From assembly GCA_032718565.1 (NCBI GenBank), contig JAVGVS010000236.1, positions 372,001-436,000 of the forward strand: 64,000 bases of DNA, read 5' to 3'. Positions 1 to 13,271 of this stretch are shown here, piece by piece. The translations under genes and the position numbers were made by a program. The notes below the pieces were generated by a model that saw only the letters and a program-made list of their open reading frames with translations, ran no database searches and was not told the origin of the DNA. Every line of letters begins with the position of its first letter. Positions within the stretch are counted from its first letter, which is position 1. This DNA comes from Distichodus sexfasciatus. Its lineage: Eukaryota; Chordata; Actinopteri; Characiformes; Distichodontidae.

Positions 1-800
1 TGCGCTCTGCAGCCAGCGTGCCGCGAGGAGATATGACTAAGAGCATCGTACACAGGAGGCAGTAAAAGGTCATGCTGACCTACAGCAAGCAGTCTGCACA
101 CGCCGTCTGCTCCGACAATGCTGACAGTCAATGAAAGAGTAAAAGAGTTGTAAAATATAGATGAATACATGGTCGCGGTCTGTGCTCCCCGTCTCGCTCT
201 CTCTCTCTTGAACACACTCTCTGATCTCTCTTTCTCTCTCTCTCTCACACACATACACACACTATCCCTCTAAGGAGCGAAGCTGAGTCACAGGGCCTTG
301 CATATCATAGGCAGGGGGAGATGACAGGTAAGGGGCAGAGGAGAGCAAAGTACATAGACATAAAGATTATGAATTAGACAAAAGTAAATATGATTTCTGG
401 CAAATTGACAAAAATGAGGTAGATGAAATTAGATGAAAACAGCTTTGGAATTGTTTGTGTGTTTTATTCTGGTTTTATTTAAAATGAGAACGCTTCTAAA
501 TGTTTGCTAGCAAATGAAAAATGGACTTCAAGAATGATTTTTCTTCCCACACAAGCTGTGTGACTAAACAACTGCTCTGAAACCAGTCTTGATCGGCCAT
601 ACTCAAGTTTTTTATGGGTCATCAGACAAATGACAGAAGCACAAAACCACAAGCACTTGTTTTAATGATATTTAAGTTATAAAGGAATAGTTGGATGGTG
701 GATTAGTTTTGTATGATATTTTCTTCGTAGCAAGTTGATTATTGTTATTTTTTATATATGAGTATATTTGTAAGTTGGTTATAGTTATATTTAGGTATAT
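1..800. other. Intergenic sequence with a CT/CA-rich tract
   Basis: No gene seen. An imperfect CT tract passing into CA lies at about 191-260. The rest is AT-rich unique sequence. Confidence 0.5.
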
Positions 801-809
801 GAAGTGAGT

Positions 810-1035
810 GACTGAAGTGTCATAAAGAACACACCACAGCACAGCACATGAAATGTGACCTCTGCATTTGACCCGTCTGTGAAGGATAAGTGGGCAGCTG
901 ACATGGGCATTGCATGAGGAGCAGTGCTTGGGTACCTTGCTCCCGAATACCTCAATGGTACCTTTACTGTCCAGGATTCAAACCGGCAACCTTCTGATCA
1001 CGGGGCAAACAACTGTTACACCTGCCAACTGTCCC
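810..1035 (-). mobile_element. tRNA-headed SINE, family 2
   Basis: Reverse-oriented copy. It has a CAGCACAGCACATGAAATGT end, a TGACCTCTGCATTTGACCC core, and a tRNA-like head with GATTCAAACCGGCAACC (B-box complement) and CTTCTGATCACGGGGC. The same core and head recur near 27.9, 28.7, 36.3 and 36.6 kb, which identifies it as a dispersed family. Confidence 0.65.
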
Positions 1036-3117
1036 TGTGGAGTGACAGAATTCAGTAATACATATTTGACAATACATATATTATTTCACTGAGACAACTG
1101 CCCATTTTTAACCAAGAACCTTTCTGTCACCAAAGTTCTAAAACCCCTATATTTTTTACCAAGACTTGTTTTTTTAATACAGATACAGTAGGTAGCTAGA
1201 TCTGCGCTACAAACAGGACATGCAACATGAAAGATACCAGTGTCATGCATTGTGTTTTTCAAAATGTTAACATGGATGATGAAGTATTCACCACTGTTCC
1301 TCCTCTTCGGCTTCCTTTTGAGTATATGGCTACATCAGCAACTTAAGGTAGCTCGGCCACAGGAGTCTGAGCACTTCCACCTTTATCTCCATTCTCTTTA
1401 TAACTTCTCTTTCTCTCTCTCTCTTTCTTTCTTTGTTCAGTAACCTTTCTACATACACTCCTCAGCTAACTTACATGATGCAGCCATTGAGTCACTGCGC
1501 ATGTGTGTGGGCAGTTGTTTAAACATCTGTGTGTATGTGTGTGTGTGAGTGTGAGTCTGACTATGAACACATACATTTTAATGTCACACGCAGTACTCAC
1601 TCATGAAAATATGTGCTCATAAAAACTTCCTAAATGTGTTTGTGTGTGTTCCTGTGCACAGACATGCACATGTGGCCAGTTTACACAAATTGTGTGTGAG
1701 TGTGTATGTGCGCTCCGGTGCTCACCAGGAGGCTATGATGTACCATCATGAGGAATGAGCGTGGGGAGGTTTAGGCCCGATCCACCGACACTCTCAAAGC
1801 ATTTACTCCCCAAAGTCTCAGCGCATGAGGAATTAAACCCACTAGACACAGGGAGCCTCAAATCATGCCCAAGTTGTGCATAGTCATATTTCATATTAAA
1901 CGCAAGCTATTTGTTTGTCATCTCTCTCTGAGCTGTTGTCCTCCTTGGTGGGCAAACTCCTACAAAGCCCCAGACTGAATAATTGATTGGCACATCTGAA
2001 AGTTTGATGCTTTGCCTGGAGGCTGGATTAACCTACAGCGTGTGTCTCTCTGCTACATACCGCATTACCAGCTTGGCAATCTGTTCCACACTGTGACCCT
2101 CTGAGTTCGTAGCCTTCCTCCCATCTACAGTCTGGGATTCTTTCAAATTGTAGCATACAGTTCGACAACTTTCCTGTTGGTCTTTAAAAAGATTTATATT
2201 GCCTAGATTTGCCAGCACAGTTTCACGAGTTCAGGAGTTGTATCACACTTTACCAATAATTAAGGTTAAGGTTAGTGTTGGGGAGCAGTAATAGTTCTCC
2301 TAATGACATCACCCATATGAAACCAAATGAAATTGCTCTCACTCATTAAAATTCCTACAACTTTAGCAAGAGATCGGGTTGAGCTTTGCTGTGTGCAAAT
2401 TATAACCCGCAGTCAAATTTTCTCAAAGTGACACACATTTTAAAAACACTGGAATGGACTCCCGAGCTGCTAGCACAACTAATTAATTAGCTATCGCCAC
2501 TGCTGCATTGTGACAAGAATACAGAAAGAGAGATAGATACACTTGTGCAGTTCAGTTTTATGGGATTACTTTGCTTTCTGACCAGCCATTATTATTTGTA
2601 TCCTGCTTCTTTGTTCCAACCTTTTGTTTTGTTCAGCATGTTGCCCACTTTCTGCCTGCTGCCATGACCTTTCTGGAGCAACTGTAAGTGTCCTCATGCA
2701 AAAACGGTGGCCTTCAGACACTGGAGACACTCTCTCTGTTTCTCTCTCTCTCCCACCATCTTTTTCTCTCCGTGTCACGTTGCTGAGGTGAGTCCTCTCC
2801 CTGCTGATTTATTCATGATTCGACTTTTAATATTATTCACATTGACACCAGTGGAGTCTGCATCTCAAACCATCCTTCAGGCTGTATGTGTGTGCATGTG
2901 TTTCTGTGTGTGTGTGTGTGTCTTGCATACATTCAGTGAGTGATTCAGTGAATGTTCCTGCAATCACTTTCTCTACAGAAACACAGGGTACATGGTACTA
3001 TTACTATTAGACCTGAGTATTTCTAGGCAATGAGCATATAGAGAAAAAGACGGAAATGGGAGTGTGTGTTTGCGGAGCTCCCGCATGTGTGTGAATGTGT
3101 GTACGCCTCAGAATCCG
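1036..3117. other. Intergenic sequence, no gene seen
   Basis: Unique sequence with imperfect GT-rich stretches (1530-1550, 2885-2920) and a CT tract near 2725-2755. The open frames are short and lack codon or domain signal. Confidence 0.5.
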
Positions 3118-3205
3118 AACAATTATGGCTCCATAATTGAATCAGATACGTGAGTGTCACCATGCTTAATTAGCGAGATGATGGAAAGCTGCCCGATTTA
3201 GCCTG
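3118..3205. promoter_or_regulatory. Candidate conserved regulatory element
   Basis: A short high-complexity block with CCATAATTGAATCAG and GCTTAATTAGCGAG between two GT-repeat regions. It has paired homeodomain-like cores, no repeat similarity and no coding potential. This is a guess from texture only. Confidence 0.25.
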
Positions 3206-4399
3206 TGTAGGCGTGTGTATGTGTATGAATATACCTGTCCACACATAAGCACGAGAGGGTGAGGAATGCCACAGTTCTGCATCAATGCAAAGCTGCGATT
3301 TGTGCGAAAGGGGGCATGACATGTGTAAATGTGAATTTGGGTGAGAGAGAGAGAACGAAAGAGAGAACCTGTGTGGGTGGCCAGGTATTTTCTGAAGTGT
3401 TTTTATGTTTAATTGAGTGGGTGTACGTAGTGGCTATCTGTGTGTGTGTGTGTGTGCGTGCACAGGTTTGTGTGTAGATGTGTGTGTGTGGGAGAGATAT
3501 CAAAAGCAGGGGTGACCTCTACACACCCATTCCAAGGACTTACGGCCTTTTGCATACAGGCTCCTCCCACTCTGTTTACAGAGTTCAGAGGCAATTGCAG
3601 TTTTTCGAAAACACCTTTTACTTATTCTCCTTTTTTTTCGTTCTTACCTGCTTAAAGTTAATACGGCGTGCTGAGATTGCCCTCTCTCCACAAAATCACA
3701 AATGTATGAGTAGTTCTTTGATGGCTTGCTTTGCTGCTTATTGCAATTCGGGTCGCAGGTTTGACTATGTGAAATGAGCGTGTTTGGTTTAGAGGCCCAA
3801 TATATATGGAGAATTTCACTAACTGATGTGCTCGTCTTGGTAGTTTTTTGTCTTGGATTTTCCCAGAGAAGCAGAGGTTGGGGAGAGTGGAGTCAAAATC
3901 AATAAGCAAAAGCCAGCTAAGGGTCAGAGAAGCTAGCTAACCTAACAAGATGAAAGGAAAAAGAAAAAAATACCAATTTGTATGCCAGCCATTTGCTTGA
4001 AATGCTTGTCAAGTTTTTACAAAATCAGAAAAAAATACACAAGCAGATCCCAGATGAAATGTTATTAGTTATCAAAGTTAACCTCTGTACAATTTTGTGT
4101 GGAGATACTGAAATGATAAGAGATCTCTAGAACTCATTTTGAGGTCATAAGGAAATCTTGTAAAAAAAAAAAACACTGCGGTACATGTCAGTATATGTTC
4201 AGGTCCAGGTGAGTTTTAGGTTTTAAGGATTCAAAATGGTTATCACAGAATCCTTAGAACAATGGCAAACACTGAGAAACATACACACTCCAAGGCATGT
4301 CCATTTTTCATAAGCACATTATCCAGTACTCAATGTACCAATGACAATTTTTTTAATTTTCGACAAAATTCAATAAAAACGTGGACCATTCTTTAACAG
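3206..4399. other. Intergenic sequence with GT tracts, no gene seen
   Basis: GT-rich microsatellite stretches lie at 3438-3492. The remainder is AT-rich unique sequence. The overlapping open frames around 3260-3780 are driven by the repeats. Confidence 0.5.
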
Positions 4400-4439
4400 G
4401 CAAAAGGACAATGGAAAGATTTTCCGTGTCTTTTCAGAC

Positions 4440-4976
4440 AAATTTCATTACATTTGCAGTTTCTAAACAATTCGAAACCATTTTAGAAACTGACACCCGC
4501 AACACACTTCCAAAAAATTGGGACAAAGATTTCTCCTGAGTCTCTAAATTACAATTTAATTATCTATAGATGGTGACAGAGCTAAATTCTCTGCTTTCGT
4601 GCGCTGAGAAACATCATTTGTAAACAGTCAGACAATTCTCTTGCAAAGTTTGCCATAAAGTTGCAAAGACTAAGCCGCTGGTGGATGAACTTGATTCCCA
4701 CAAGTGTTACCGGTTAACCTGTTAATTGAGAAACCTTCCAGAATGTTACTTGCCTCTGGCCCAACTTTTTTTGTGTGTTTTGAACACATCAATTTCTACA
4801 TTTGTTTATGTTAACCAACTGAATTATGTTAATAGAACTGAATGAAAATACTGCGTAATTTTTTTTTTGTCATTTTGCCTGTTGAATAAAGAACCAAGTG
4901 GATAACAAACTACAGATTTTAGTTTTTATTGGATTTTTAGAAAGTGGCCCAACATTTTGGGGAAATTGGGATTGTA
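4440..4976. mobile_element. Degraded DNA transposon or MITE fragment
   Basis: The segment runs from an internal part with TTCCAAAAAATTGGGACAAAG to a terminal part with TTGAATAAAG and GGCCCAACATTTTGGGGAAA. It resembles a widespread fish element whose end reads 'CCCAACTTTTTTGGAAA..GGGTTGTA'. No target duplication could be defined, and the left boundary is approximate. Confidence 0.35.
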
Positions 4977-6420
4977 CATTATCAGTTTAATTGACAACAG
5001 AAATTTATGAGTTTGTTTAGTGGTAAACCAGAATTTGAGCAGATCTGCCATGACATGCCATGAGGACAGCTGTGGTTCAGTGCCTTTTACAATGAAAGGA
5101 AATGGAAATGATCCTGTTGTTTTATGCTTCCTCTTTTTTTCACATTATATTGACAATTTATGGCATTTATCAGACAAACACATCCATAGTGACACACACA
5201 GGGCTCACTAATGGTAGTTTACTAATCTTTATGAATTTTCATTGAACATTGCCACAATATACAGACCAGACAAGTATCAATTGTCAAGACCAATTTTCAA
5301 TCAATATGACTAATCTTCATATGGACAACCATATTCACATTCATCATTTTGGCATTCATTGACCGATAGCATTTATTTTGCCACATAAAGTAATTTAATT
5401 CTGTGTGCATTTAAACATCTCTATGGTTTCACTGCAGTTCTCTGTAGTACCCCTGAAATATCACAGGTAACATCTCTTGTCAGCAGAAAGTCATACTAGC
5501 TGTCAACAGATCCAAGCCAGTGTTTGAAAATGGTGTTGACATTCTCTGGCAATGACTATTAAGGTATGTGAGATTGAAAGGAAAGATATTAGGCTAAAAT
5601 GTGATGAATATGACAGGTATTAAAATAAATTGGGTTCGATGTATGTCAACCTGATCAAGGGATCAAAACATCACTTAAACTGATTTTTAAAGCTTTAACA
5701 AGTCACATGTACAATATAATACAAGCTTGCCACAATACAACTTGCTAAGACAACACAATTGTTTAAGAGCATGTAGAGGAACACTGGAATGGAAGTGGCG
5801 TGGAGGCGTCTCTGAGTTGATCCAGGTTTGTTTAGAACCAGCAGAAGCTGGAATGTTATTCAGCTGAGTTTGAAGATTGAAAGATGGTGTATGAGGAAGA
5901 AGATGTCATGGGGAGCAATCCAGGCTGTCTCCTTCAGACTATGTTTTAATGTGGAGCAGAGAGAGAGGGAAAGAGAGAGAGAAGCTAGTCCTCTAATGTT
6001 ATTCAACTTTGAAGGCTGAACGTTTGAAGTTATGCATGAGTTGGTCTCATTTCCAGCCTCTCCGTGATTTGTGTTTTTGTTTTTTGTTGGTTGCTTCCCT
6101 GTTCCTCAGTTTCCTTTTGGAGTCTCTTTGTTGAACACCATGTTTGAAGTTTGGAAATGTTTAAAGGAGTGTCCGACGCAGTTTCGACTGGAGTATTGAC
6201 TTGACTGTCTTTAGGACTTAACTGTGTAATTGCTATCTCCTCCCTCCCCCCCCCTTGAAATTTAGGAACAAATATTATTAGCATTTTCTACCCACATCCA
6301 GGCAAACTTAACCAACTTTTACCCACACTTTTTCCCTCTTAAAGTATTCCTTTCTTTATTGTTATTAGTTAATTTTTCTCTTCTGTTTGTGTGTGAGGAA
6401 GAACGAGGCTGGGAGAGGCT
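4977..6420. other. Intergenic sequence, no gene seen
   Basis: AT-rich unique sequence. A short GA tract lies at 5957-5983 and a C-run at 6247-6255. No domain-like translation on either strand. Confidence 0.5.
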
Positions 6421-6800
6421 CTGTATGATATGCACTTTTAATGAGCCCTATTAAATCAAGTGGCAGTTCCTCACACACACATACAAAAAGTTGCTTGGTG
6501 TTTAATAGTTCCACCGCAAGCTTACATAAGCCTTTTAATTCTGCCGCGCTCCTGTGCTGGTTTTTCTAGGCAGCGCCGGGAGAGAAGTCTCCCTTGCTCC
6601 GCCGAGAGGCACGCAACGGCAATTAGTGGCTCTCTGGAGTCTTAATTAGCCAGCCACGTCGACCCGGAGACGCGGGCGATCGAGGGCCCCGCGCACGTCG
6701 GTCAACAGCCAAACAAAAATAGATAAAGGAAAGAGTACGGGCCCAATTAATGGCCAACTTCAAATGAGCAATGTGAGATCCAGACGTGCATGACAGGGAT
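6421..6800. promoter_or_regulatory. Candidate conserved non-coding element, partly CpG-rich
   Basis: A sharp change from AT-rich flanks to high-complexity sequence. It contains TTTAATGAGCCC, GGCAATTAGTGGC, TCTTAATTAGCCAG, a CpG-dense core at 6655-6705 and GCCCAATTAATGGCC. Multiple TAAT cores next to a GC-rich core are typical of deeply conserved developmental enhancers. Short open frames here show no family similarity. Confidence 0.4.
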
Positions 6801-7895
6801 GCCACTCTCTCCTTCTCCCCCTCTTTTTCTCTCCATCCCTTCCTCTCTGCCCGCACTCTCATGGAATCTGCATGATGGGAAAGTGAGAGAAAGTGCGAGG
6901 CATGCTATGGTTTCTTGGGCAATGTAACTATCTCCCCTTTTCCTCCATATGGATGGCATAGGACCAGATTCCCTATGATAGATGATGGCTGCAGATTGAC
7001 AGGGGACACAGTGATTTCTGAACAGCTGTTGTCATTATCAGCAGTTACAGCTTTAGTGACACACTGTAGCTGAGGCATATGGGAATGCTGGGAGCAACAG
7101 TGATGACTGTGATTGTCATGGCAATAGTGGGAATGGTGGGCTTGGTGGGGTAACAATGATACTAATGGATGAAAATGGGGTTGTGATAACATGATGGGTG
7201 CATTAATTTTTATTCATTGGCATTTAGTTCATTTTCCATTTCATTCCAAACAATATAGGGTTAGGATAAGAATTATTTAAAGATTTATCCTTGCAAAACC
7301 TTAATGCACAGCACTACCACCTTTCCACAAACTTTAGTCCATAATAGTCCAGATATTTGGATTTGTCACAAATATGTGAAAATATGTAATGATTAGCGAT
7401 GGTGTCAACATTGATATAGATTGCTGGTATATAATCAGGGCAAATTAGTGGTATCCCAACAAAGAACTATTGGGAATGTGTTGCTGGTTAATGGTAGAGT
7501 TTATCAAACACTCTAATCCAGAACAACTTGCATTTCCTAACACCTAGAGCCTTGCTCATGGGTTTAATGGTTAATAGCTGAGCGTAGGATACACACAGAC
7601 ACCAAAACCACAACCTTTTATACTGCAGCCAGAGCATCATAACATTAGGTTAAATCTTTTTATAAAGGATGTTTAAAGGAGTAATTTGTCACAGCATTAC
7701 TGTTATGTAGCACATTTACTGGACATAAAAAAAGAAAAAGGATAACAGGTAAATGTTGCAGTGCAGACCTTACAGAAAATGGTCTCAGCAGAGTTTTGGG
7801 AGGGCTAGGCTAACATATGAGCTCATTCTAGGAAGCCAACAAGCATTTGGAAATTTCTTCCTGTCCTCCCTAACAATTTTCTATTCATGTTGGAC
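6801..7895. other. Intergenic sequence, no gene seen
   Basis: Unique sequence. A CT-rich patch lies near 6805-6850. The 95-codon minus-strand frame at 6905-7192 is rich in His/Ser/Gln by composition and resembles no family. Confidence 0.45.
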
Positions 7896-7904
7896 TCTCC
7901 CTCA

Positions 7905-8885
7905 GTTTAGTCTTTGTTGTTGTCCCTACATCGTCCCTGGGGCAGCAGGCAATTTAATGGACTAGACTTTGGGAAAGCAAATAGGAGGACAGTTTCTTCC
8001 CCTGAAAACACGCCTTTGTGTGAGGGGTTTGCATGGAAAACCACTGGGAACTCACCAAATGCCACCCCTGGAGGTTCAAGTAGTGGTATTATATCATGAA
8101 ACCTTATCATTTTTCACCATTCACTCACCACATGACCCTATTTGTGCTTGGCCATCCCTGTTTAGTTCTCCACAACCTGTAAATCTCTTGCAAGAATACA
8201 AAAACTACAAGACTGAAGCACCAGATGTTTCAGACATGTGCATGACCCTGCCTATTCACTACACCTCTGTAGAGGTTCCTGCTGAGGCCACCCTGACCCC
8301 CCAACTACTCTGTTTGTTACAATGTTTTTCAGTCACACAGTCATCCTACTCTTCCACCTCACTGCTCCCGCGACTCACACAACCAGAAACCAAAGTCATG
8401 AACACATATTGATGAGGCCCTAGCCAAAGAATCATCCATCCATCCATGAACTCTGCTGCTTTGGGGTTCTTCTTTGTCTGCTTATGCATTGTTCTTTGTT
8501 GAGAAAAAGGATAGGAGCTCTATGCCCCTGTATCGAACACCATATGTTTAATAAAATTACTGTGAAATTTCACTACTGACATGACATGACTGACAACTTT
8601 GTGCGGGTCTACATTAATGTCATCTAGATATATTCCTTGGACCTCATCACTTACAATCACTAAACAGGTCCTGCAGTGTCTTCAAGACCACGAACTACAC
8701 ACCAAAGGGGAGAATGTGCGTGTTCCACCAAGCTTCTGTCTCCTTCCTGGGTCATACAGTGACAGTGTGAAGAGTACAAATTGAGCCCCAGAAGAAATGA
8801 AGGGTGGAGACACTGGCTGGAGGAGGTCACCTATACGTTTACTGTTTTTACTTATCACTGGAACCTTGAATACTTACAACAGTGG
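7905..8885 (+). pseudogene. Ty3/gypsy-type pol remnant: protease, RT and RNase H pieces
   Basis: Fragments of an LTR-retrotransposon polyprotein occur in the correct order on the plus strand but in shifting frames and with large deletions. Protease-like GAAGNLMD (about 7939-7962; the usual active-site D-S-G is not preserved) is followed by ISFF-like LSFFTIHSP (8104-8130). Then come PETKVMNTY (about 8384-8410), GFFFV and EKKDR (about 8462-8515), HELHTKGENV before an SFLGHT-like stretch (about 8690-8757), and a YTFTVFTYHWNLEYL stretch (about 8833-8877) that matches the gypsy RNase H signature. Several stops and frameshifts make it non-functional. No LTRs were found. The 147-codon frame at 7969-8412 is part of this remnant, not a gene. 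Confidence 0.7.
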
Positions 8886-9062
8886 TCCCCCAATTATCTT
8901 TCCCTAAGGGGCTGAATTATGTAAAGCAAGTCAGGCTGAAGGCCAACAAAACTACCAGCCCCCGCAAACAAAGAAATATATTCAGGGATGCAAACACATA
9001 TATGTTCAAAAAAGAGAGAGGTAGTCGAACCCCCACCTGACCCCGGCCATTGGCTCCCAAAC

Positions 9063-9578
9063 TAGAGGTCAACCGATATGGGTTTTTCTAAAGCCGATGC
9101 CGATGCAGATATTTAGAAGTCAGGGTCAGCCGATGGCCGATATATGCTGCCGATATTTTTTTGGCCAATAATTAGACATTTCTCCTCTGTTTGTGTAGTA
9201 AAATATCACACTAATAATAACAAAGGATACACGAAATTTCTCAAGTTAACATTTATTTAACACTGACTAAACATAAAAATAAACATAAATAACATAAATA
9301 AAACTGTAAATGTCGGAACAATAAATAAATATATAACATTTGAACTTGACTAATAATTTGTAAACAAAGTTTTCAAGTTACAAACTATTCCTGAGGGAAG
9401 ATAAAATTATAAACAACAATACAAAAAGGAGAGTGCAAATAATCTTTAGTTTTAATCCAGTCCCTGAGTCTTCTTCACCCCACCCAGCCTGAATATCGGC
9501 GTACTAAACTCGGATATCGGCCGATGCCGATATCGTAAAAAATGCTAAATATCGGCCCGATATATCGGTCGACCTGTA
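9063..9578. mobile_element. hAT-type MITE with exact 8-bp target duplication
   Basis: The inverted termini TAGAGGTCAACCGATAT and ATATATCGGTCGACCTGTA flank 516 bp. The element is bordered by the direct repeat TCCCAAAC at 9055-9062 and 9579-9586, an exact 8-bp duplication as expected for hAT insertion. Subterminal CCGATGCCGATAT motifs are repeated in both orientations. It has no coding capacity, so it is non-autonomous. Fish genomes carry many copies with this AGAGGTCGACCGATA end. Confidence 0.85.
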
Positions 9579-9586
9579 TCCCAAAC

Positions 9587-10980
9587 CCTAAATATTAAGG
9601 AGCCAAATGCTTTTTTTGTGAGCCATAATCTCCATTACATGCCAAATGTGAAACGAATAAACAATAATCACCTGTATTGTTGATTTATTTCTTCGGTCTA
9701 CCTTACACTGCCTTTTCTTTCTCACACATCAACACAGTCAGTTTCCATCTCCAGCTACCACCTACATACCGGATATCACCGACTTTTCATGTGTTGCTGC
9801 TTTAGGAACTGCCACCTAGGTCTTACAAGAAACCTGGACATTTCGCCAACCCAACCAACCACTTTGCCTATAAGCAAGTAGAAACGTATTTGACCCATGA
9901 CATTCAGTGTCCCAGAGGAGTAATTATTTTCCCCAGGACAAACTATTAAAAATAAGGACAATCCCAGTAAAAACTGGGACAGGTGGCAACCCTATGCCAA
10001 CCTGATCGTACTGGTCCACGCTGCTGTGGACGTCCTCCCCTACATCGATGTCGGTCACCTCGAGATGCCCGTGGAATAATCTGAGTTTAGGTCAGATGGG
10101 TAGTCATTACACTAACAGGTAAAAATTCATAAAATTGACAAAGAACAGTATTAAAATCTGATCATTTAAATTAATATCTTGTAGCGGGATACAAAAATTA
10201 CGGTCCAACATATACCATTCTTCACTGAATTTTGGGATTTAATACAATCCAATTTGTACGCTACAAGAATTCTCAAGCTTTACTTATGAAGTCTTCAGAT
10301 TTTGTATAATGTCTGCCCAAAGTATGTACAAACATAAATAGCAAAGCTAACATGTTGGAAACAGAACACAACACTACATCAACTCTCATGCCAGGCAGAC
10401 TCAGGAAAATAAACAGTGTCAATTTTAAACTTTTAGTCCAAAGTTATCTTTAAAGACTAAAAGTGTCTTTTCATCAGTGTATTATAAATTTATTTTGCAT
10501 GTTATAGTCATAGTATAGTATAGTTTGGAAATAAACTTCACATTTTACAATGCAGTTGCAGAGTTAAACTACCATTTTTTTCCATCCATTATAGTCACAG
10601 CACTATGACAATATCCTTAATGAAAGTGTTTTATGTGTAACTTTGATTGTTAGTGTGTATTTTTAGAACCTGTCAGTGTGCAAATCATGGCAGAAGCTAA
10701 TAAGATTTTGAAACCACAATGTTGGTCCCATTATAGAACTCAGTGGGTCACAGAACCATGGGGAATGGTGATCCTGGAAGCCCTGATGTTCTACTGCTGA
10801 CCGTAACAATGGTAAAATCAATGGAATTTTTGTCAGGCATGTCGACAGTCATGACAGTCATGACATTGACGTTTCATAGAAGCAATGCTGATGACAAAGA
10901 GAGGAACGGTGCTAACAAAGTAGAGCGAACAGTGAGGAGGCATCAGGTGATGAAGAATGCGCAATGGTGCCGACTTATGT
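9587..10980. other. Intergenic sequence with one exon-like patch
   Basis: Mostly unique AT-rich sequence. At 9997-10077 a GC-third-position-rich frame reads YANLIVLVHAAVDVL and then PYIDVGHLEMPVE before a TAA. This could be an exon relic or part of an unrecognised repeat; no family was identified. Nothing else was seen. Confidence 0.35.
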
Positions 10981-11240
10981 ATACGCTGCAGGCAGACTTA
11001 TCAGATTAGTGCAGCGTAGAGGCTGCAGCCTCTCGTTAACGTTAATATGATCAAAGTGAGTCCTGCACTTTGTCGGCTATCACATCCTAGCGTCTGGTGC
11101 AGGGACATTAGAGTATACGAATGGCCTAATGTGACTGCATGTGTGTTTTGCATATATGTTAATAGTTTGCCCTTGATTCGCTAGACTGTGATGGCCGACG
11201 TCAGTGGTGTGGTTGTTTGTTATCTTGTGAGTTGTGTGCA
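10981..11240. promoter_or_regulatory. Candidate conserved non-coding element
   Basis: High-complexity, repeat-free sequence with CTCGTTAACGTTAATATGATCAAAG (two overlapping pieces, 11033-11057, with a TCF/LEF-like ATCAAAG) and ATTCGCTAGACTGTGATGG. No coding signal. The assignment rests on texture only. Confidence 0.25.
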
Positions 11241-13232
11241 TGGGTATTGTTGTGTGTGTACTCGTACGCGCCGGGCATGTTGCCAGGCTCTAAGTGACAG
11301 CACCCTCCCTCATCAACGCATCTCCGTCTCAAAGACTAATGGCACAGAGAGAATCAATTACCACCCCGCGCTGGTGCCATGCCGAGAGAGGAGGGAGGGG
11401 GGGTGACCACATTAACCTCTAACGTACCAGCCGTGAGTGTGTATCCCGCGCAACCTACACAAATGCGGGGCTGGGTCCCCGTCTTCACATAAGGAGACCT
11501 GGCGTGGGTTACGCAGGGGTTGTATGTAAAACGTTTGACATGCAGAGGAGGACTGGGTGCCCTCATACTCACAAACACACACTCTCATTCCCGCCAGCGA
11601 CGTGTCCTTGTCCCTCTTCGTTCCGCTGGAGCGCCGTCATCAAGCCCTGCGGGACACCGCCAGCCGAACAGGGCATTCCTGACGTGCCAGAGACACCACA
11701 GACGCAGCCCTTCATTAGACAGAGAGAGAAAGAGTGTGTGAGAGAGAAAAAGATGGGACACATGGGGATTGGAACGGAACATGTTCCACCACCAGTGGAA
11801 GTGTAGGCTGGGCTCTGGAGCAGCAGAGTGAGGTCGTGTGGAGGAAGTGGAGAAGGTGTGTCACCACTAAGAGGTACGGGATGATGAATTATATGTGTGT
11901 GGCGTATTTGTATCTTTGGATGTGTGACATTGTATGAAAGATACTTGTTTTTATGTGTGAATAAAGTGAGAGAGAATTCACAATAAAAAAACATTTCTAC
12001 TGAAGAACTTCAGATAGATGTTTTGCCTTTGATGGAGCATAACGTGTATTGTTTCAAAGACAAACACACATGCTTATGCTCTCACACATGCACGCACACA
12101 CACACACACAAACACAGGGCAAGCAAGGTTTTTTTTTTCCAAATCTAACCCTGATCTTAAACACTCTGCTCAAATTATCCTTCAAACAGATGAAAATCTC
12201 CGCCCTCAAACTGCTTCACACTTCCTTTTTAGAGATAAAGAGATAAATAGAGGGAAAAGCTAAATGGATTTAACAAGGTGTACTGAATTAACATGACTAG
12301 TTTTAAGATGTTTTAATTTCAGCATTCCATATCACATTGTCCCCACTTATGATTAAAACAAACAAAAATATGGAAGGGGTGAAGAAGATGAGGGTACAAG
12401 CCAATGAAGCAAATGCAGAGATGATGAGTATGTAAATGCATGCATACATATGCATTCAGGGTCAGAACATGGTTGTGTGTTTCCCCTGAAATTATTACCT
12501 AACTGTATAATATATAACAATATTGCCCCAAGTGTTGACAATCCTGATTTATGAACTGTGGTAGTAGGCATTTCTATCATAAAACACTCTGGATTAATGT
12601 TTCATTTTTAACACCACTGTGTAAATGTGAAAGCATTCCTACCAATATGTCTGTACCGACACTTCAAGATTTTCAAAAATGAAGCTTTCCTTTAGATTGA
12701 TAATGAACATATTTTCTATTTTTGCCACTCTGACCACAGACTCCATATGTCTCTGAAGACACTGATATATGTGGGCTTGAAAAAATAAATATTTATGGAA
12801 GATTGAGGGAAACTGCACTGGTCTGGCCGGTAGTCTATATGTAGGTAGGTAACTGTCAAAAATCTCCCAATGGATCTGGTGTAAAATACACTTGATGTCA
12901 TTGTCCCACACCAGATATATTGTTGAGAAACTTAGTAGATGTTTTATTATTAATCATGGTTCACAGATTTGTATATGAGCTTTTTGCCTACTGTGCTAAA
13001 TTACCTTTTTTAATCACTTTTAATTCGTAATGTAACTTTATTTCAAAGTGTAATACATATGTGAGGGTTGTCAAGATTGCTGTTTGATGTGAACTTACAC
13101 TCATTCACTCACTGGACAGCCCTTCACTTTCCTTTGCGCTGTCATTGAAATGCCATCAAAAAGCAAGGCCAAATATCTTAGATGCACGAACTTGTGCTGC
13201 CTGAGCTACACGGAGGCAGATTTTCTCCTTTT

Positions 13233-13271
<39 letters not shown>

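Noticed and set aside
12639..12911. 90-codon minus-strand open frame
   Set aside because: Looked protein-like at first, but no motif, family or flanking splice pattern supports it.
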